Positions 35,936-44,810 of a DNA stretch of 60,734 nucleotides are shown here, piece after piece (the first letter of the stretch is position 1; every line of letters begins with the position of its first letter). The translations under genes and the position numbers were made by a program. The stretch spans positions 1 to 60,734 of the forward strand of contig JAQWQJ010000079.1 of assembly GCA_029244725.1 (NCBI GenBank), written 5' to 3'. This DNA comes from Paracoccaceae bacterium. GTDB lineage: Bacteria; Pseudomonadota; Alphaproteobacteria; Rhodobacterales; Rhodobacteraceae. The notes below the pieces were generated by a model, which did not search any database, was not told the DNA's origin, and saw nothing but the letters and a program-made list of their open reading frames with translations.

Positions 35936-37553
35936 TAACAAAGAAGTCCTTTTAGACATCAAGAACATGGTGATCGACGGTTTCTCTGACGAGAAATGGC
36001 ACGAGATCATCAAAGGCGTCGACCTGACACTGCACAAAGGCGAGGTTCTTGGCCTGATCGGTGAATCTGGGGCCGGAAAGTCTACGCTAGGATTGGCAGC
36101 TATGGCGTTCGCACGCCCGGGCTGCCGCCTAACAAGCGGGGAAATCTGGTTCGACGGTGTCGATCTTATGAAGCAATCCGAAGCCGAAAAGCAAAAGCTT
36201 CGCGGCGCTCGCATTGCCTATGTTGCCCAATCTGCAGCCGCTGCGTTCAACCCGGCGCATACTTTGATGGAACAAACCATCGAAGCTGGTGTTCGTCACG
36301 GTCTTGTGTCCGCAGAAGAAGCCCGCGAGGACGCCAAAAAGCTGTTTGCGTCAATGGATTTGCCTGACCCAAACAACATCGGCGACCGCTTCCCTCACCA
36401 AGTTTCCGGCGGGCAATTGCAACGCGCAATGACCGCAATGGCGATGGCTTCTCGTCCCGATCTAATTATCTTTGACGAGCCGACAACGGCGCTGGATGTG
36501 ACAACACAGGTCAACGTTTTGGCGGCTATGCGAAGTGCAGTCGAACAATTCGGAACTGCTGCGATCTACATTACGCACGACTTGGCAGTTGTGGCGCAGA
36601 TGGCTGACCGGATCAAAGTTCTCCGCTACGGAAACGAAGTCGAAGAAGCCGATACACAAACGATGCTGACCAGCCCCAAGGAAGAGTACACAAAATCCCT
36701 CTGGTCGGTCCGTTCGATTGAAAAAGAAGGCAAAACCGCTGACGATAAAATCCTTGAAATCAAGGGAATTACGGCCGCTTACGGCAAGGTGCCCGTCCTA
36801 AAGGATGTGAGCATCGCCGTTTCACGAGGAAAAACCGTGTCCATCGTTGGCGAGTCCGGCTCTGGCAAATCGACCACGGCCCGCGTTATCACTGGCCTTC
36901 TTCCCCAACTTGAGGGCGAAGTTCTGTTTAACGGTGAGCCGTTGCCGCCCAAACTAAAAGACCGCTCTCGCGATCAATTGCAGCGCGTTCAAATGATCTA
37001 TCAATCGGCTGATACGGCAATGAACCCGCGCCAAACCGTGGGCGAGATCATCGGCCGTCCTGTCGAATTTTACACCGGCAAACGCGGCAAGGCTGCACAT
37101 CAGCGTGTAAAAGAGCTGCTTGAGATGATTGAGCTTGATGAAAGCTTCCTCGATCGTCTTCCGGGCGAGCTTTCTGGCGGACAAAAGCAACGTATTTGTA
37201 TTGCCCGCGCTTTGGCCGCAGATCCAGAGTTGATAATTTGCGACGAAGTCACTTCGGCGCTCGACCAGATCGTTCAAGAGGGCATTCTGAAGCTGTTGAT
37301 GAACCTTCAGGAAGAACTGGGCGTCTCATACGTCTTCATCACCCACGACATTGCTACCGTTCGCGCAATCAGCGACGAGGTGGTGGTGATGTATCAGGGT
37401 GAAGTCGTTGAACAGGGTCCGAAAGAGGCGATCTTTCAGCCGCCGCATCCAGCTTACACTGAGCTTCTGTTGGCGTCGGTGCCTGAGATGGAGATCGGCT
37501 GGCTTGAGAAAACGCTCTCAACCTTGGGTGAAAAACGCGCAGCCATGGGTTAA
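35925..37553 (+). CDS. Dipeptide ABC transporter ATPase, fused DppD-DppF
   Basis: Two ABC ATPase domains in one 542-residue chain. First domain: Walker A GESGAGKST, signature VSGGQLQRAMT, Walker [13 protein letters not shown]. Second domain: [36 protein letters not shown]. Normally these are separate proteins DppD and DppF. All catalytic motifs are intact, so both sites should hydrolyse ATP and drive import with the DppB/C permeases just upstream. Ends 47 bases before a strong terminator. Confidence 0.92.
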   Translation: MSTDNKEVLLDIKNMVIDGFSDEKWHEIIKGVDLTLHKGEVLGLIGESGAGKSTLGLAAMAFARPGCRLTSGEIWFDGVDLMKQSEAEKQKLRGARIAYVAQSAAAAFNPAHTLMEQTIEAGVRHGLVSAEEAREDAKKLFASMDLPDPNNIGDRFPHQVSGGQLQRAMTAMAMASRPDLIIFDEPTTALDVTTQVNVLAAMRSAVEQFGTAAIYITHDLAVVAQMADRIKVLRYGNEVEEADTQTMLTSPKEEYTKSLWSVRSIEKEGKTADDKILEIKGITAAYGKVPVLKDVSIAVSRGKTVSIVGESGSGKSTTARVITGLLPQLEGEVLFNGEPLPPKLKDRSRDQLQRVQMIYQSADTAMNPRQTVGEIIGRPVEFYTGKRGKAAHQRVKELLEMIELDESFLDRLPGELSGGQKQRICIARALAADPELIICDEVTSALDQIVQEGILKLLMNLQEELGVSYVFITHDIATVRAISDEVVVMYQGEVVEQGPKEAIFQPPHPAYTELLLASVPEMEIGWLEKTLSTLGEKRAAMG

Positions 37554-37579
37554 GTCCTTGGCGAGGAAATGTTCGCCTT

Positions 37580-37828
37580 TCAAGTAGACAAGAATGTAGG
37601 CCGGGCTTCAGCCCGGCTTCTTTTTTGTTGGTCCGAAAGAGCGCGACGGTAGAAAACCAAAGCGCGAAGCGGTGAGATTACGAATGCCAACACTAGCCCG
37701 GAAAGGAAGAGTGAGTTGATCTCGTAAAAATAGGCGACTCCAGTAGCTGCCAAGGCTAACTCGACCTCTTTCGCAAGATTTGGCAGTATGGCCTGTATCT
37801 CAAGTTTCTGTGTTAATTTTACAATCAC
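37580..37828 (-). CDS. Possible small membrane protein (weak)
   Basis: An open frame of 82 codons beginning with GTG at 37828, with a hydrophobic middle (about residues 22-60). No good ribosome site is visible and the last 15 codons read through the terminator of the dpp operon, so it may be a chance frame. It lies 12 bp after the glycine-zipper gene on the same strand. Confidence 0.3.
   Translation of the reverse strand: MIVKLTQKLEIQAILPNLAKEVELALAATGVAYFYEINSLFLSGLVLAFVISPLRALVFYRRALSDQQKRSRAEARPTFLST
37600..37628 (+). terminator. Rho-independent terminator of the dpp operon
   Basis: Stem GCCGGGC (37600-37606) with GCCCGGC (37611-37617), loop TTCA, followed by a T-rich tract (TTCTTTTTTG). 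Confidence 0.88.
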
Positions 37829-37840
37829 GTACTCATATCG

Positions 37841-38023
37841 TCACTTCTTTTTCGATACTGACAACCCAGCCGCAATCGCGACACCTATCGCGATGCCAAT
37901 ACCGATACCGACACCGATATTCCCAATCGCAACGCCAATCGCTGACCCTACGCCAGCGCCTAAGGCCACTCCGGCGCCAATCGTAATGCTTTGTTCAGAT
38001 TCCTTCTTCTCGTCGTCAGGCAT
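37841..38023 (-). CDS. Glycine-zipper membrane peptide, 60 residues
   Basis: A 60-residue peptide with an acidic N-terminus (MPDDEKKESEQS), a long Gly/Ala/Ile-rich helix (about residues 13-53) and a basic KKK end. The repeated GxxxG spacing (GVALGAGVGSAIGVAIG, GVGIGIGIAIGVAI) is a glycine zipper, typical of packed membrane helices. The ATG at 38023 follows AGGAAG and lies 12 bp after the uvrC stop, so it is probably co-transcribed with uvrC. Function unknown; families of similar short Gly-rich peptides exist in many bacteria. Confidence 0.72.
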   Translation of the reverse strand: MPDDEKKESEQSITIGAGVALGAGVGSAIGVAIGNIGVGIGIGIAIGVAIAAGLSVSKKK

Positions 38024-38035
38024 GGGGTCGTCTTC

Positions 38036-39901
38036 CTATCCGTTTTCGTGAAAGAATGCGTAAATCGTTTCGGCCAGCGCGCTAGAAACACCGTCGACGG
38101 CTTTTAAGTCTGCAAGGTTAGCGCGCGACACCGCCTTGGCCGAGCCGAAATGCGCCAACAACGCCCGCTTGCGGGTTGCTCCTACACCTGGCACGTCATC
38201 AAGCGGCGTGGCGCCAATTGCCTTGGACCGTTTTGCCCGGTGTGTGCCGATCGCAAACCGGTGTGCCTCGTCGCGCATGCGTTGGATGAAATAGAGAACG
38301 GGGTCATTGTGCCGTAGGGCAAAGGGGCGTTCACCCGGGCGGTAGAATTCTTCTTTGCCAGCATCTCGGTCCACGCCTTTTGCAACGCCCACCATCGGGA
38401 TATCGCTAACACCCATTTCGTTCATGATACCCGCCACGACGCTCACCTGCCCTGCCCCGCCATCAATCAGCAACAGGTCCGGCCAAATGCCGTTCTGGCG
38501 ATCTGGGTCCTCTTTCAGCAGCCGAGAAAACCGGCGCGTCAGCACCTCTTTCATCATGCCAAAGTCATCGCCCGGTGTGATGCTGTGGCCTTTGATGTTG
38601 AACTTGCGATACTGGTTCTTGAGAAAACCTTTTGGTCCAGAACAAATCATTGCGCCAACGGCATTGGTGCCTTGAATGTGCGAGTTGTCGTAAACCTCAA
38701 TTCGTTGCGGCGGAGCCTCAAGTCCGAATGCCGTCGCCAAATCACGAAGAAGCTTGGCCTGTGTCGCGCTCTCAGCCATTTTACGAGCGAGGCTTTCACG
38801 TGCATTCCTTAGCGCGCCATCGACTAGTTCGGCCTTTTCGCCACGTTGAGGCACGATCAATTCAATTTTTCGGCCTGCCTTTTCTGACAATGCCAGTGAC
38901 AACAATTCAGGCTCATCAACCGGATTGGATAAAATGATCTGCTTGGGCGGCTCTTTAGTCTGGTAAAACTGTCCAAGAAAAGCCTGTAGGATTTCAGGCT
39001 CTTCGACGTCAGCAGACAAACGAGGGTAATAATCGTGGTTTCCCCAGTTCTGATTTGCACGAATAAAGAACACCTGAACGCAGGCCTGTCCTTTCTCAAC
39101 GTGCAAGGCCACGATGTCGGCCTCTTGAACTGTTTTGGGATTGATCCCTTGAGATGTCTGAACCTGCGTCAGGGCCTTTATACGGTCCCTCAGGGCCGCT
39201 GCCCGCTCAAACTCCATCTCTGCCGAGGCTGCCTGCATATCGCTTGCCAGGCGCTCTTGTATCTCGGTTGAGCGTCCAGACAGAAACCTTTCCGCGTCTT
39301 TGACCGATACCGCATATTCCTGCTCTGAGATGCGATTCACACATGGCCCCGAGCACCGCTTGATTTGGAACAACAGACACGGGCGTGTTCTGCTTTCAAA
39401 CGTAGAATCCGTACAGTTGCGAAGCAGAAAAACGCGCTGCAACTGGTTCAGCGTTCTATTCACTGCCCCAGCGCTGGCAAATGGTCCGTAGTAAGCACCC
39501 TTTTCTTTACGCGCACCGCGATGCTTCTTGATCTGGGGAAAGGCATGCTCGGTCGTGACATGGATATTGGGAAAGCTTTTATCATCGCGCAGCAAAACGT
39601 TGTAGCGCGGTTTAAGTTGCTTAATCAGGTTTTGCTCTAGCAGCAGCGCCTCGGTTTCGGTTTTTGTCGTCAGAAACATCATCGACGAAGTTTCTGAAAT
39701 CATCCGAGAGATACGGGATGAATGCCCGGTTGGTCGCGAATAGCTCGACACACGCGCTTTTAGGTTTCGTGCCTTACCAACGTAAAGGACCCGCGCTTGG
39801 GCATCCAGCATGCGGTAAACACCCGGGGATCCGTCAAGCGAACGGACATAATCCTTGATGACATCAAATCCCGTCAAATCTGGTGCTGGCGTGTCGGTCA
39901 A
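38036..39901 (-). CDS. uvrC: UvrABC excinuclease subunit C
   Basis: Makes the two incisions flanking DNA lesions in nucleotide excision repair. The 621-residue protein has the GIY-YIG nuclease domain ([20 protein letters not shown]), the UvrB-interacting region after about residue 205, the RNase-H-like domain with [15 protein letters not shown] and [11 protein letters not shown], and C-terminal helix-hairpin-helix motifs ([19 protein letters not shown]). Length and order are normal. The start at 39901 has a DnaA-box-like site about 76 bp upstream. Usually beside pgsA in relatives, separated here by the peptide cassette. Confidence 0.95.
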   Translation of the reverse strand: MTDTPAPDLTGFDVIKDYVRSLDGSPGVYRMLDAQARVLYVGKARNLKARVSSYSRPTGHSSRISRMISETSSMMFLTTKTETEALLLEQNLIKQLKPRYNVLLRDDKSFPNIHVTTEHAFPQIKKHRGARKEKGAYYGPFASAGAVNRTLNQLQRVFLLRNCTDSTFESRTRPCLLFQIKRCSGPCVNRISEQEYAVSVKDAERFLSGRSTEIQERLASDMQAASAEMEFERAAALRDRIKALTQVQTSQGINPKTVQEADIVALHVEKGQACVQVFFIRANQNWGNHDYYPRLSADVEEPEILQAFLGQFYQTKEPPKQIILSNPVDEPELLSLALSEKAGRKIELIVPQRGEKAELVDGALRNARESLARKMAESATQAKLLRDLATAFGLEAPPQRIEVYDNSHIQGTNAVGAMICSGPKGFLKNQYRKFNIKGHSITPGDDFGMMKEVLTRRFSRLLKEDPDRQNGIWPDLLLIDGGAGQVSVVAGIMNEMGVSDIPMVGVAKGVDRDAGKEEFYRPGERPFALRHNDPVLYFIQRMRDEAHRFAIGTHRAKRSKAIGATPLDDVPGVGATRKRALLAHFGSAKAVSRANLADLKAVDGVSSALAETIYAFFHENG

Positions 39902-40355
39902 TTCTTCAACTCACTGATTCCCTGTTTGCTGCACAGTTTGAGATTCAAATACAAGAGTAAACCTTTCCACGGTTTCTGTGGATAACTTTGGGGGCAACTT
40001 TCGCCAGACGCTGATTTTCCGTTGTTTTTTATCAACTTCGCTGATCTGCCTAATTTTTAGGCAGTATTGCAAGTAACTGTTTTTAAACGATATATTTATT
40101 TTGACACAGCCAAATTATTGAAAACACACGATTTTTGTAACGGATTGTTAATAAAGAAGGCAAAGGTGCACAACTTTGGCGGACTGGGCGCAATAATTTC
40201 ACCAAAAGCGATTCTGCAAGTCACAGATTGCATTCCAATTCGAGCCCAATTTAGCTGCGCATTAGCGTCAAATTGTTAACGATTGCTTAATCCTTTGATC
40301 TTGCAAGGATTCATCGGGGCTTTCCCCTACCCAAGCTAAAAACCGCCGCTTTACG
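39902..40355. other. Gene-free stretch upstream of uvrC, AT-rich, with one DnaA-box sequence
   Basis: 454 bases between uvrC (start) and the antiporter (end), both on the minus strand. It must hold the uvrC promoter. The middle (about 40050-40160) is clearly AT-rich. A perfect DnaA-box consensus (TGTGGATAA, i.e. TTATCCACA on the minus strand) is at 39977-39985. A 70-codon plus-strand frame at 40067-40279 has no ribosome site and a poor composition, so I do not call it. I saw no tRNA or second box cluster, so this is not a credible origin. Confidence 0.5.
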
Positions 40356-41309
40356 TTAACTGACAACGGCAACCAAATAGGCGACGTACAGGGTACAGAA
40401 CAACACCCCAACCCGTCTTCCAATGTCTTTGCGCATATAGACGAACGGCAACAACATCAAAGACGCGCCGAGCATAATCCAGATATCAAAGGTTAGGATC
40501 GATTGGTTAACCGGCAATGGCCCGATAAGCGCCGTAAGACCTATAATGGCGAGCAAGTTGAACATATTCGAACCAATCACGTTCCCAATCGCAACTTCGG
40601 CCTGACGGCGCAGTGCTGCCATAACTGTCGTTGCCAATTCGGGAAGAGACGTGCCCACGGCGACAAGCGTTAGGCCAATGATCGTATCGCTGACATGGAA
40701 CATGCGCGCTATTTCAGTGGCACTATCAACCAACAAATTCGCGCCGAGCGGCAATCCGATTATGCCCAAAACCATGTAAAACCCGATCAACATCCAAGAC
40801 ATGTCAGGATCCGCTTCATCCAGCTCTTTGGCCTCGGTAGCGACAGTTTCAATTTTCTGGCGACGCTGGTGCTTTGCCAGCTTTGCGGAATGCAAAAGAG
40901 TATAAATAAAAGCAGCCAGAAGGATCAGACTACCGACCCAGTTTATGGGCTCTAATAATGCGACACCGATGAACAATACAGATCCGGCGATCATAAGCTG
41001 GTAGCTTTTTCTAGTGTCAAACTGTCCAGTTTGCAGCGGCACAATCAGCGCCGGCACGCCCAACACCAATAATACATTGGCAGTGTTTGATCCGACCACG
41101 TTACCAATCGCAATTCCAGGGGCATCTTCTAATACGGCACTGATTGCGATCAGCAATTCAGGGGCCGACGTCCCAAACGCCACAATCGTCAAGCTGACGA
41201 TCATTGCAGGGACGCCCAAACGAAGGCTTAGGTTCACAGCGCCTTTCACAAGGGCATCGCCGGCCAGCAATAAAATTACCAAGCCAAGTGCAGCAAGCAG
41301 CCAAAGCAT
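40356..41309 (-). CDS. Calcium/sodium antiporter, YrbG/CaCA family
   Basis: A 317-residue membrane antiporter with the two alpha repeats of the family: VAFGTSAPELLIAISAVLED with GNVVGSNTANVLLVLGV in the first half, and VAVGTSLPELATTVMAAL with GNVIGSNMFNLLAIIG in the second. About ten membrane segments. It starts 2 bp from the small zinc-ribbon gene, then SppA, all on the minus strand, suggesting one operon. Ion specificity is inferred from the family. Confidence 0.92.
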   Translation of the reverse strand: MLWLLAALGLVILLLAGDALVKGAVNLSLRLGVPAMIVSLTIVAFGTSAPELLIAISAVLEDAPGIAIGNVVGSNTANVLLVLGVPALIVPLQTGQFDTRKSYQLMIAGSVLFIGVALLEPINWVGSLILLAAFIYTLLHSAKLAKHQRRQKIETVATEAKELDEADPDMSWMLIGFYMVLGIIGLPLGANLLVDSATEIARMFHVSDTIIGLTLVAVGTSLPELATTVMAALRRQAEVAIGNVIGSNMFNLLAIIGLTALIGPLPVNQSILTFDIWIMLGASLMLLPFVYMRKDIGRRVGVLFCTLYVAYLVAVVS

Positions 41310-41311
41310 TG

Positions 41312-41479
41312 TTAGCCTTTCTTAGACCCGCATTTGCATGGATAGTTGCCCAAAACGAAGCGGCCACATTTCTTGCATCGTGCCGAGCGCAAGCGTTCGC
41401 GCCCAGGGTATTTGAGCTTGCCAAACATCCCCAAGATCACAATTCCGATCAGAAAAAAGGTGACGATCTTGATTATCAA
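41312..41479 (-). CDS. Small membrane protein with C-terminal zinc ribbon
   Basis: A 55-residue protein: one hydrophobic helix (IIKIVTFFLIGIVILGMF) and a cysteine cluster (CKKCGRF ... CKCGSKKG) that could bind one zinc. The TTG at 41479 starts one base after the sppA stop, and no ribosome site is visible. The longer open frame from 41584 overlaps sppA and does not look like protein. Short proteins with this layout recur in Rhodobacterales. Function unknown. Confidence 0.65.
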   Translation of the reverse strand: MIIKIVTFFLIGIVILGMFGKLKYPGRERLRSARCKKCGRFVLGNYPCKCGSKKG

Positions 41480-41480
41480 G

Positions 41481-42278
41481 TCAAAGCCCGTAGCGGGCAA
41501 ATATCGCCCGTTCCTCAACGCTATCCAAAACATCGCCAGCGACGTTGGCACCAATGCGTTGTAACCAAGATTTGCGTTCGCCATACGTGGTGAACTTAAC
41601 CTTCTCGCCGAAGATCTCTTTCATTTTGGGGACCAAGTGCCCGATGCCATCGGCCAGCCCAAGCTTGACCGAGCGATCTCCGAGCCAGAATTCACCTGTG
41701 AACACGTCGCTATCGGGATCAAGTCGGTCACCCCTGCGGGATTTCACATGATTGATGAAATTGGTGTGAATATCTTCAAGCAGAACCTTAAGGCGGGTCA
41801 CATCTTCGGGATTTTCGGGCTGGAAAGGGTCCAGCTGACTTTTGCTTTTTCCAGCGGTGTAAACGCGGCGTTCAACACCATGCTTAGCAAGCAGCTCAGA
41901 GGCGCCGAAACTTGACGATATCACCCCGATTGAGCCAAGGATCGACGAGTTGTCCGCCCAAATTTCATCAGCCGCCACTGCCAGCCAGTATCCACCCGAG
42001 GCCGCAACGTCTTCGACAAACGCGTAAACGGGAATGTCTTTTTCATCGGCAAGGCGACGAATACGGGCGGCTATCAGCGATGACTGCACCGGCGATCCAC
42101 CGGGCGAGTTAATCAATAGAGCGACCGCAGCAGGTTTTCCGCGCTTAAATGCGCGTTCAACAAGAGGGGCCAAAGATTGATCGTTAAGAGAACCGCGCCC
42201 GCTTGTGCCAATCGCACCAGACAAACGAAGCACAGACACGACCGGGTCGGCCTGTAAAAATGGTATCCAGCGTTTCAT
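41481..42278 (-). CDS. sppA: S49-family signal peptide peptidase SppA
   Basis: A 265-residue short-form S49 serine protease that degrades cleaved signal peptides at the inner membrane. Catalytic Ser lies in VAASGGYWLAVAADEI and the Lys in AGKSKSQLDPF. The N-terminal transmembrane anchor of longer forms is missing or reduced to residues 1-20, as in the alphaproteobacterial short forms. Followed by the zinc-ribbon peptide and the antiporter. Confidence 0.88.
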   Translation of the reverse strand: MKRWIPFLQADPVVSVLRLSGAIGTSGRGSLNDQSLAPLVERAFKRGKPAAVALLINSPGGSPVQSSLIAARIRRLADEKDIPVYAFVEDVAASGGYWLAVAADEIWADNSSILGSIGVISSSFGASELLAKHGVERRVYTAGKSKSQLDPFQPENPEDVTRLKVLLEDIHTNFINHVKSRRGDRLDPDSDVFTGEFWLGDRSVKLGLADGIGHLVPKMKEIFGEKVKFTTYGERKSWLQRIGANVAGDVLDSVEERAIFARYGL

Positions 42279-42318
42279 ATCACCGATTTAGAGACGCACA
42301 GAACGACAAACAAGGGCC

Positions 42319-42346
42319 GCCTACAGGAATTTCAGCTCCTGTAGGC
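42319..42346 (-). terminator. Hairpin between the ABC-2 permease and sppA
   Basis: A 10-bp perfect stem (GCCTACAGGA at 42319-42328 with TCCTGTAGGC at 42337-42346), 8-base loop. It follows the ABC-2 permease stop on the minus strand; the downstream T-run is weak, so this may be a terminator or an RNA-stabilising hairpin. Confidence 0.6.
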
Positions 42347-42356
42347 ATTTTCGCAT

Positions 42357-43118
42357 TTACTTGCGGATGCGCCACCCAGTTTTGAAGATCCATCCAATAA
42401 AGCCGAGACATGCAATCAAGAATGCAAAGATCGCAAACATGCTAACTGCGATCGGAACATCAGCCGTTCCAAAAAAGGCCCAACGGAAACCGGAAATCAA
42501 ATAGACCACCGGATTAAACATCGAAATCGTTTGCCAAATTTGCGGCAGCATAGAGATCGAATAAAACGACCCGCCCAAGAAGATCAGTGGGGTCACAATC
42601 AACAACGGTACCAACTGCAACTGTTCAAAATTCTGCGCCCAAATTCCAAGAATGAAGCCCATCAAACTGAAGGTGATGGTGGTCAACACAAGGAACATGA
42701 CCATCGCAAGTGGATGAGCGATTGTGATATCAACAAAGAAGTTCGCCGTGGCCAAGATGACGACACCAATGAACAGCGCTTTGGTTGCCGCAGCCCCAAC
42801 ATAGCCGATCACGATCTCCAGAAAGTTGATCGGGGCCGAAAGCAATTCGTAGATCGTTCCAATGAATTTCGGAAAATAAATCCCGAAAGACCCGTTTGAG
42901 ATCGATTGAGTAATGACCGAAAGCATGATCAGGCCCGGCACAATGAACGTACCGTAGCTGACGCCCTCAACCTCTTGAATACGCGATCCGATAGCTGCCC
43001 CAAACACGACGAAATAGAGAGATGTTGATATTACAGGCGAAATGAAGCTTTGCGTTAGAGTCCGAAAGAACCGCGCCATTTCAAATCGGTAAATTGCGGC
43101 TATTGCTGGAAAATTCAT
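42357..43118 (-). CDS. ABC-2 type exporter permease, YadH-like
   Basis: Inner-membrane permease of 253 residues with six membrane segments and the ABC-2 signature (FVIPGLIM-like: [16 protein letters not shown], then [17 protein letters not shown]). Overlaps the end of its ATPase gene by 4 bp. Together they form a two-gene exporter. Substrate unknown; YadGH-type systems are widespread. Confidence 0.88.
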   Translation of the reverse strand: MNFPAIAAIYRFEMARFFRTLTQSFISPVISTSLYFVVFGAAIGSRIQEVEGVSYGTFIVPGLIMLSVITQSISNGSFGIYFPKFIGTIYELLSAPINFLEIVIGYVGAAATKALFIGVVILATANFFVDITIAHPLAMVMFLVLTTITFSLMGFILGIWAQNFEQLQLVPLLIVTPLIFLGGSFYSISMLPQIWQTISMFNPVVYLISGFRWAFFGTADVPIAVSMFAIFAFLIACLGFIGWIFKTGWRIRK

Positions 43119-44044
43119 GCTGCGTCCTCGTGTACCAAATCTACGAAAATATCTTCGAGGGTGCTCTCAACCGTCTGAATATCCTTCAGAGCGAGACCAG
43201 CCGCCGCAATATCAGCCAAAAGCTTGGTGATACCTGTTCGGTCGGCTTTTGTGTCATAGGTGTAAACAAGCGTCTCGCCTTTGCTATCTAGCGCAAGCGC
43301 GTATTCTGCAAGATCGCTTGGGATTGTTTCAATCGCCGACTGCAATTCAACTTTCAGACGTTTTTGACCCATGCGTGCCATCAAATCATCTTTTTGCTCG
43401 ATAAGAAGGATTTCACCCTTACTGATCACAGCTACTCGATCCGCAATCTCTTCTGCTTCTTCGATGTAGTGCGTTGTCAGAATGATCGTAACGCCATCGC
43501 GCTTCAGCTCGGCCACGACCTCCCACATCTCTTTGCGCAGTTCGACGTCCACGCCCGCGGTCGGTTCATCCAAGAATAACACGCGCGGTTCATGGCTAAG
43601 CGCCTTAGCAATCAGAACTCGACGGCGCATACCGCCGGAAAGTTCCATTGTGCGGCTGTCCTTCTTATCCCAAAGGGACAACTGCTTTAGGATTTTCTCA
43701 ATATAAGCATCGTTTCGTTTCTTGCCGAACAAACCGCGACTAAAGCGAACAGTGTTCATGACAGTCTCAAACGGCTCGAGCGTTATTTCTTGCGGCACAA
43801 GACCAACCAGATTACGCGCCTTGCGATATTCGGTAGCTGTATCAAATCCGCCAATGGAGATCTTGCCAGAGGTCGCAGACGTAATGCCACATATGGTCGA
43901 GATCAATGTCGTCTTGCCAGCGCCGTTTGGGCCAAGCAATGCGATAATTTCACCTTCATCTATGTCCAACGAAACGCCTTTCAGCGCTTCAAAACCGGAT
44001 GGGAACGCTTTGCGCACGTCCTCGACTTTCAGAATATTTACCAT
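43115..44044 (-). CDS. ABC-2 type exporter ATPase, YadG-like
   Basis: ATPase of 309 residues: Walker [10 protein letters not shown], signature [16 protein letters not shown], Walker [14 protein letters not shown]. The roughly 70-residue C-terminal part after the ATPase domain is normal for the drug/YadG-type subfamily. It is coupled to the permease downstream by a 4-bp overlap. Substrate unknown. Confidence 0.9.
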   Translation of the reverse strand: MVNILKVEDVRKAFPSGFEALKGVSLDIDEGEIIALLGPNGAGKTTLISTICGITSATSGKISIGGFDTATEYRKARNLVGLVPQEITLEPFETVMNTVRFSRGLFGKKRNDAYIEKILKQLSLWDKKDSRTMELSGGMRRRVLIAKALSHEPRVLFLDEPTAGVDVELRKEMWEVVAELKRDGVTIILTTHYIEEAEEIADRVAVISKGEILLIEQKDDLMARMGQKRLKVELQSAIETIPSDLAEYALALDSKGETLVYTYDTKADRTGITKLLADIAAAGLALKDIQTVESTLEDIFVDLVHEDAA

Positions 44045-44199
44045 GGGTTTCCCTGCTTTTTGACTCTACTAAAATAGTGTAGCCGGAAGTCATATTAAAG
44101 ATGGTCTATTTAACTTTAAGGTCAATTGGAAAAGCCATTCCAGTCCAATTTTCAAACCGGATGAGAATGCCTAGACATACTGACCTCACTCAATCCCAG

Positions 44200-44712
44200 T
44201 TAGTCGATAATTTCGCCAGGGTTGGTGCCCCAAACTTCGCTCTGCAAAACCCATCCACGATAGCCGCCTGCTTGGAAACGGCACCATGATCCATCACAGG
44301 ATAGAAAGCGTCCAATGACATTTCTTTCCAGCTGTGCCCGCAGCGCGGCGGCTGCATCGGGTCGAATGTGCATTGCTGCCAAATCCACGTCTACGATACC
44401 GGTGCGCACGCCGGACAATAAGGCGTGGTGCACCCACCCCCCTACGCCGTCGCGGTCGCGTACACGACGCCAGTGCCCATGTTCGGCCGTGATTTCTACT
44501 GGCAGGTCGCGCGCTTGGAATACCCAGTCGACGCGATGGGTCAGGCTTGGACCACGTCGTACGTTCGCCTCGGATGCTTTTATCGATACAAAACGGGGAA
44601 TTGGCAGGTTTGTGACAGGTCCTCGTTCTTGCGCTGCCGCAATCCCCGACAAGCCCACTAAGACCATAAGTATTACTGCCAGTGTTCCGCGTCTCAATGC
44701 GCTGTATCCCAT
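44200..44712 (-). CDS. Secreted bacterial SH3-domain protein
   Basis: A 170-residue exported protein with a signal peptide (GTLAVILMVLVGLSGIAAAQ) and two SH3-like repeats: one with ASEANVRRGPSLTHRVDWVF and a second ending GGYRGWVLQSEVWG. Such repeats often bind peptidoglycan or cell-wall peptides. I chose the ATG at 44712, at the start of the signal; the frame from 44784 adds 24 residues. It diverges from the dehydrogenase gene, 98 bp apart. Confidence 0.85.
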   Translation of the reverse strand: MGYSALRRGTLAVILMVLVGLSGIAAAQERGPVTNLPIPRFVSIKASEANVRRGPSLTHRVDWVFQARDLPVEITAEHGHWRRVRDRDGVGGWVHHALLSGVRTGIVDVDLAAMHIRPDAAAALRAQLERNVIGRFLSCDGSWCRFQAGGYRGWVLQSEVWGTNPGEIID

Positions 44713-44810
44713 TGCTTCATACAATTGTTTGCCAGAGTCCTTGTGCCTCGGGCATGTATCCGTCACTTTGAACGCAACAAACACAAAAAGGGAAGCTAGG
44801 GGAGTCTTTT

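Noticed and set aside
34041-37553. Second peptide importer as a recent duplicate of the opp operon at 50.9-56.3 kb
   Set aside because: Motifs, gene order, binding-protein type (Tat against Sec) and lengths differ clearly; they look like separate family members.
40067-40279. 70-codon plus-strand frame in the gap upstream of uvrC
   Set aside because: No ribosome site, atypical composition and opposite orientation to both neighbours; more likely chance.
39902-40355. Possible replication origin near the DnaA box
   Set aside because: Only one perfect box, no cluster, and no dnaA, parA/B or hemE nearby.
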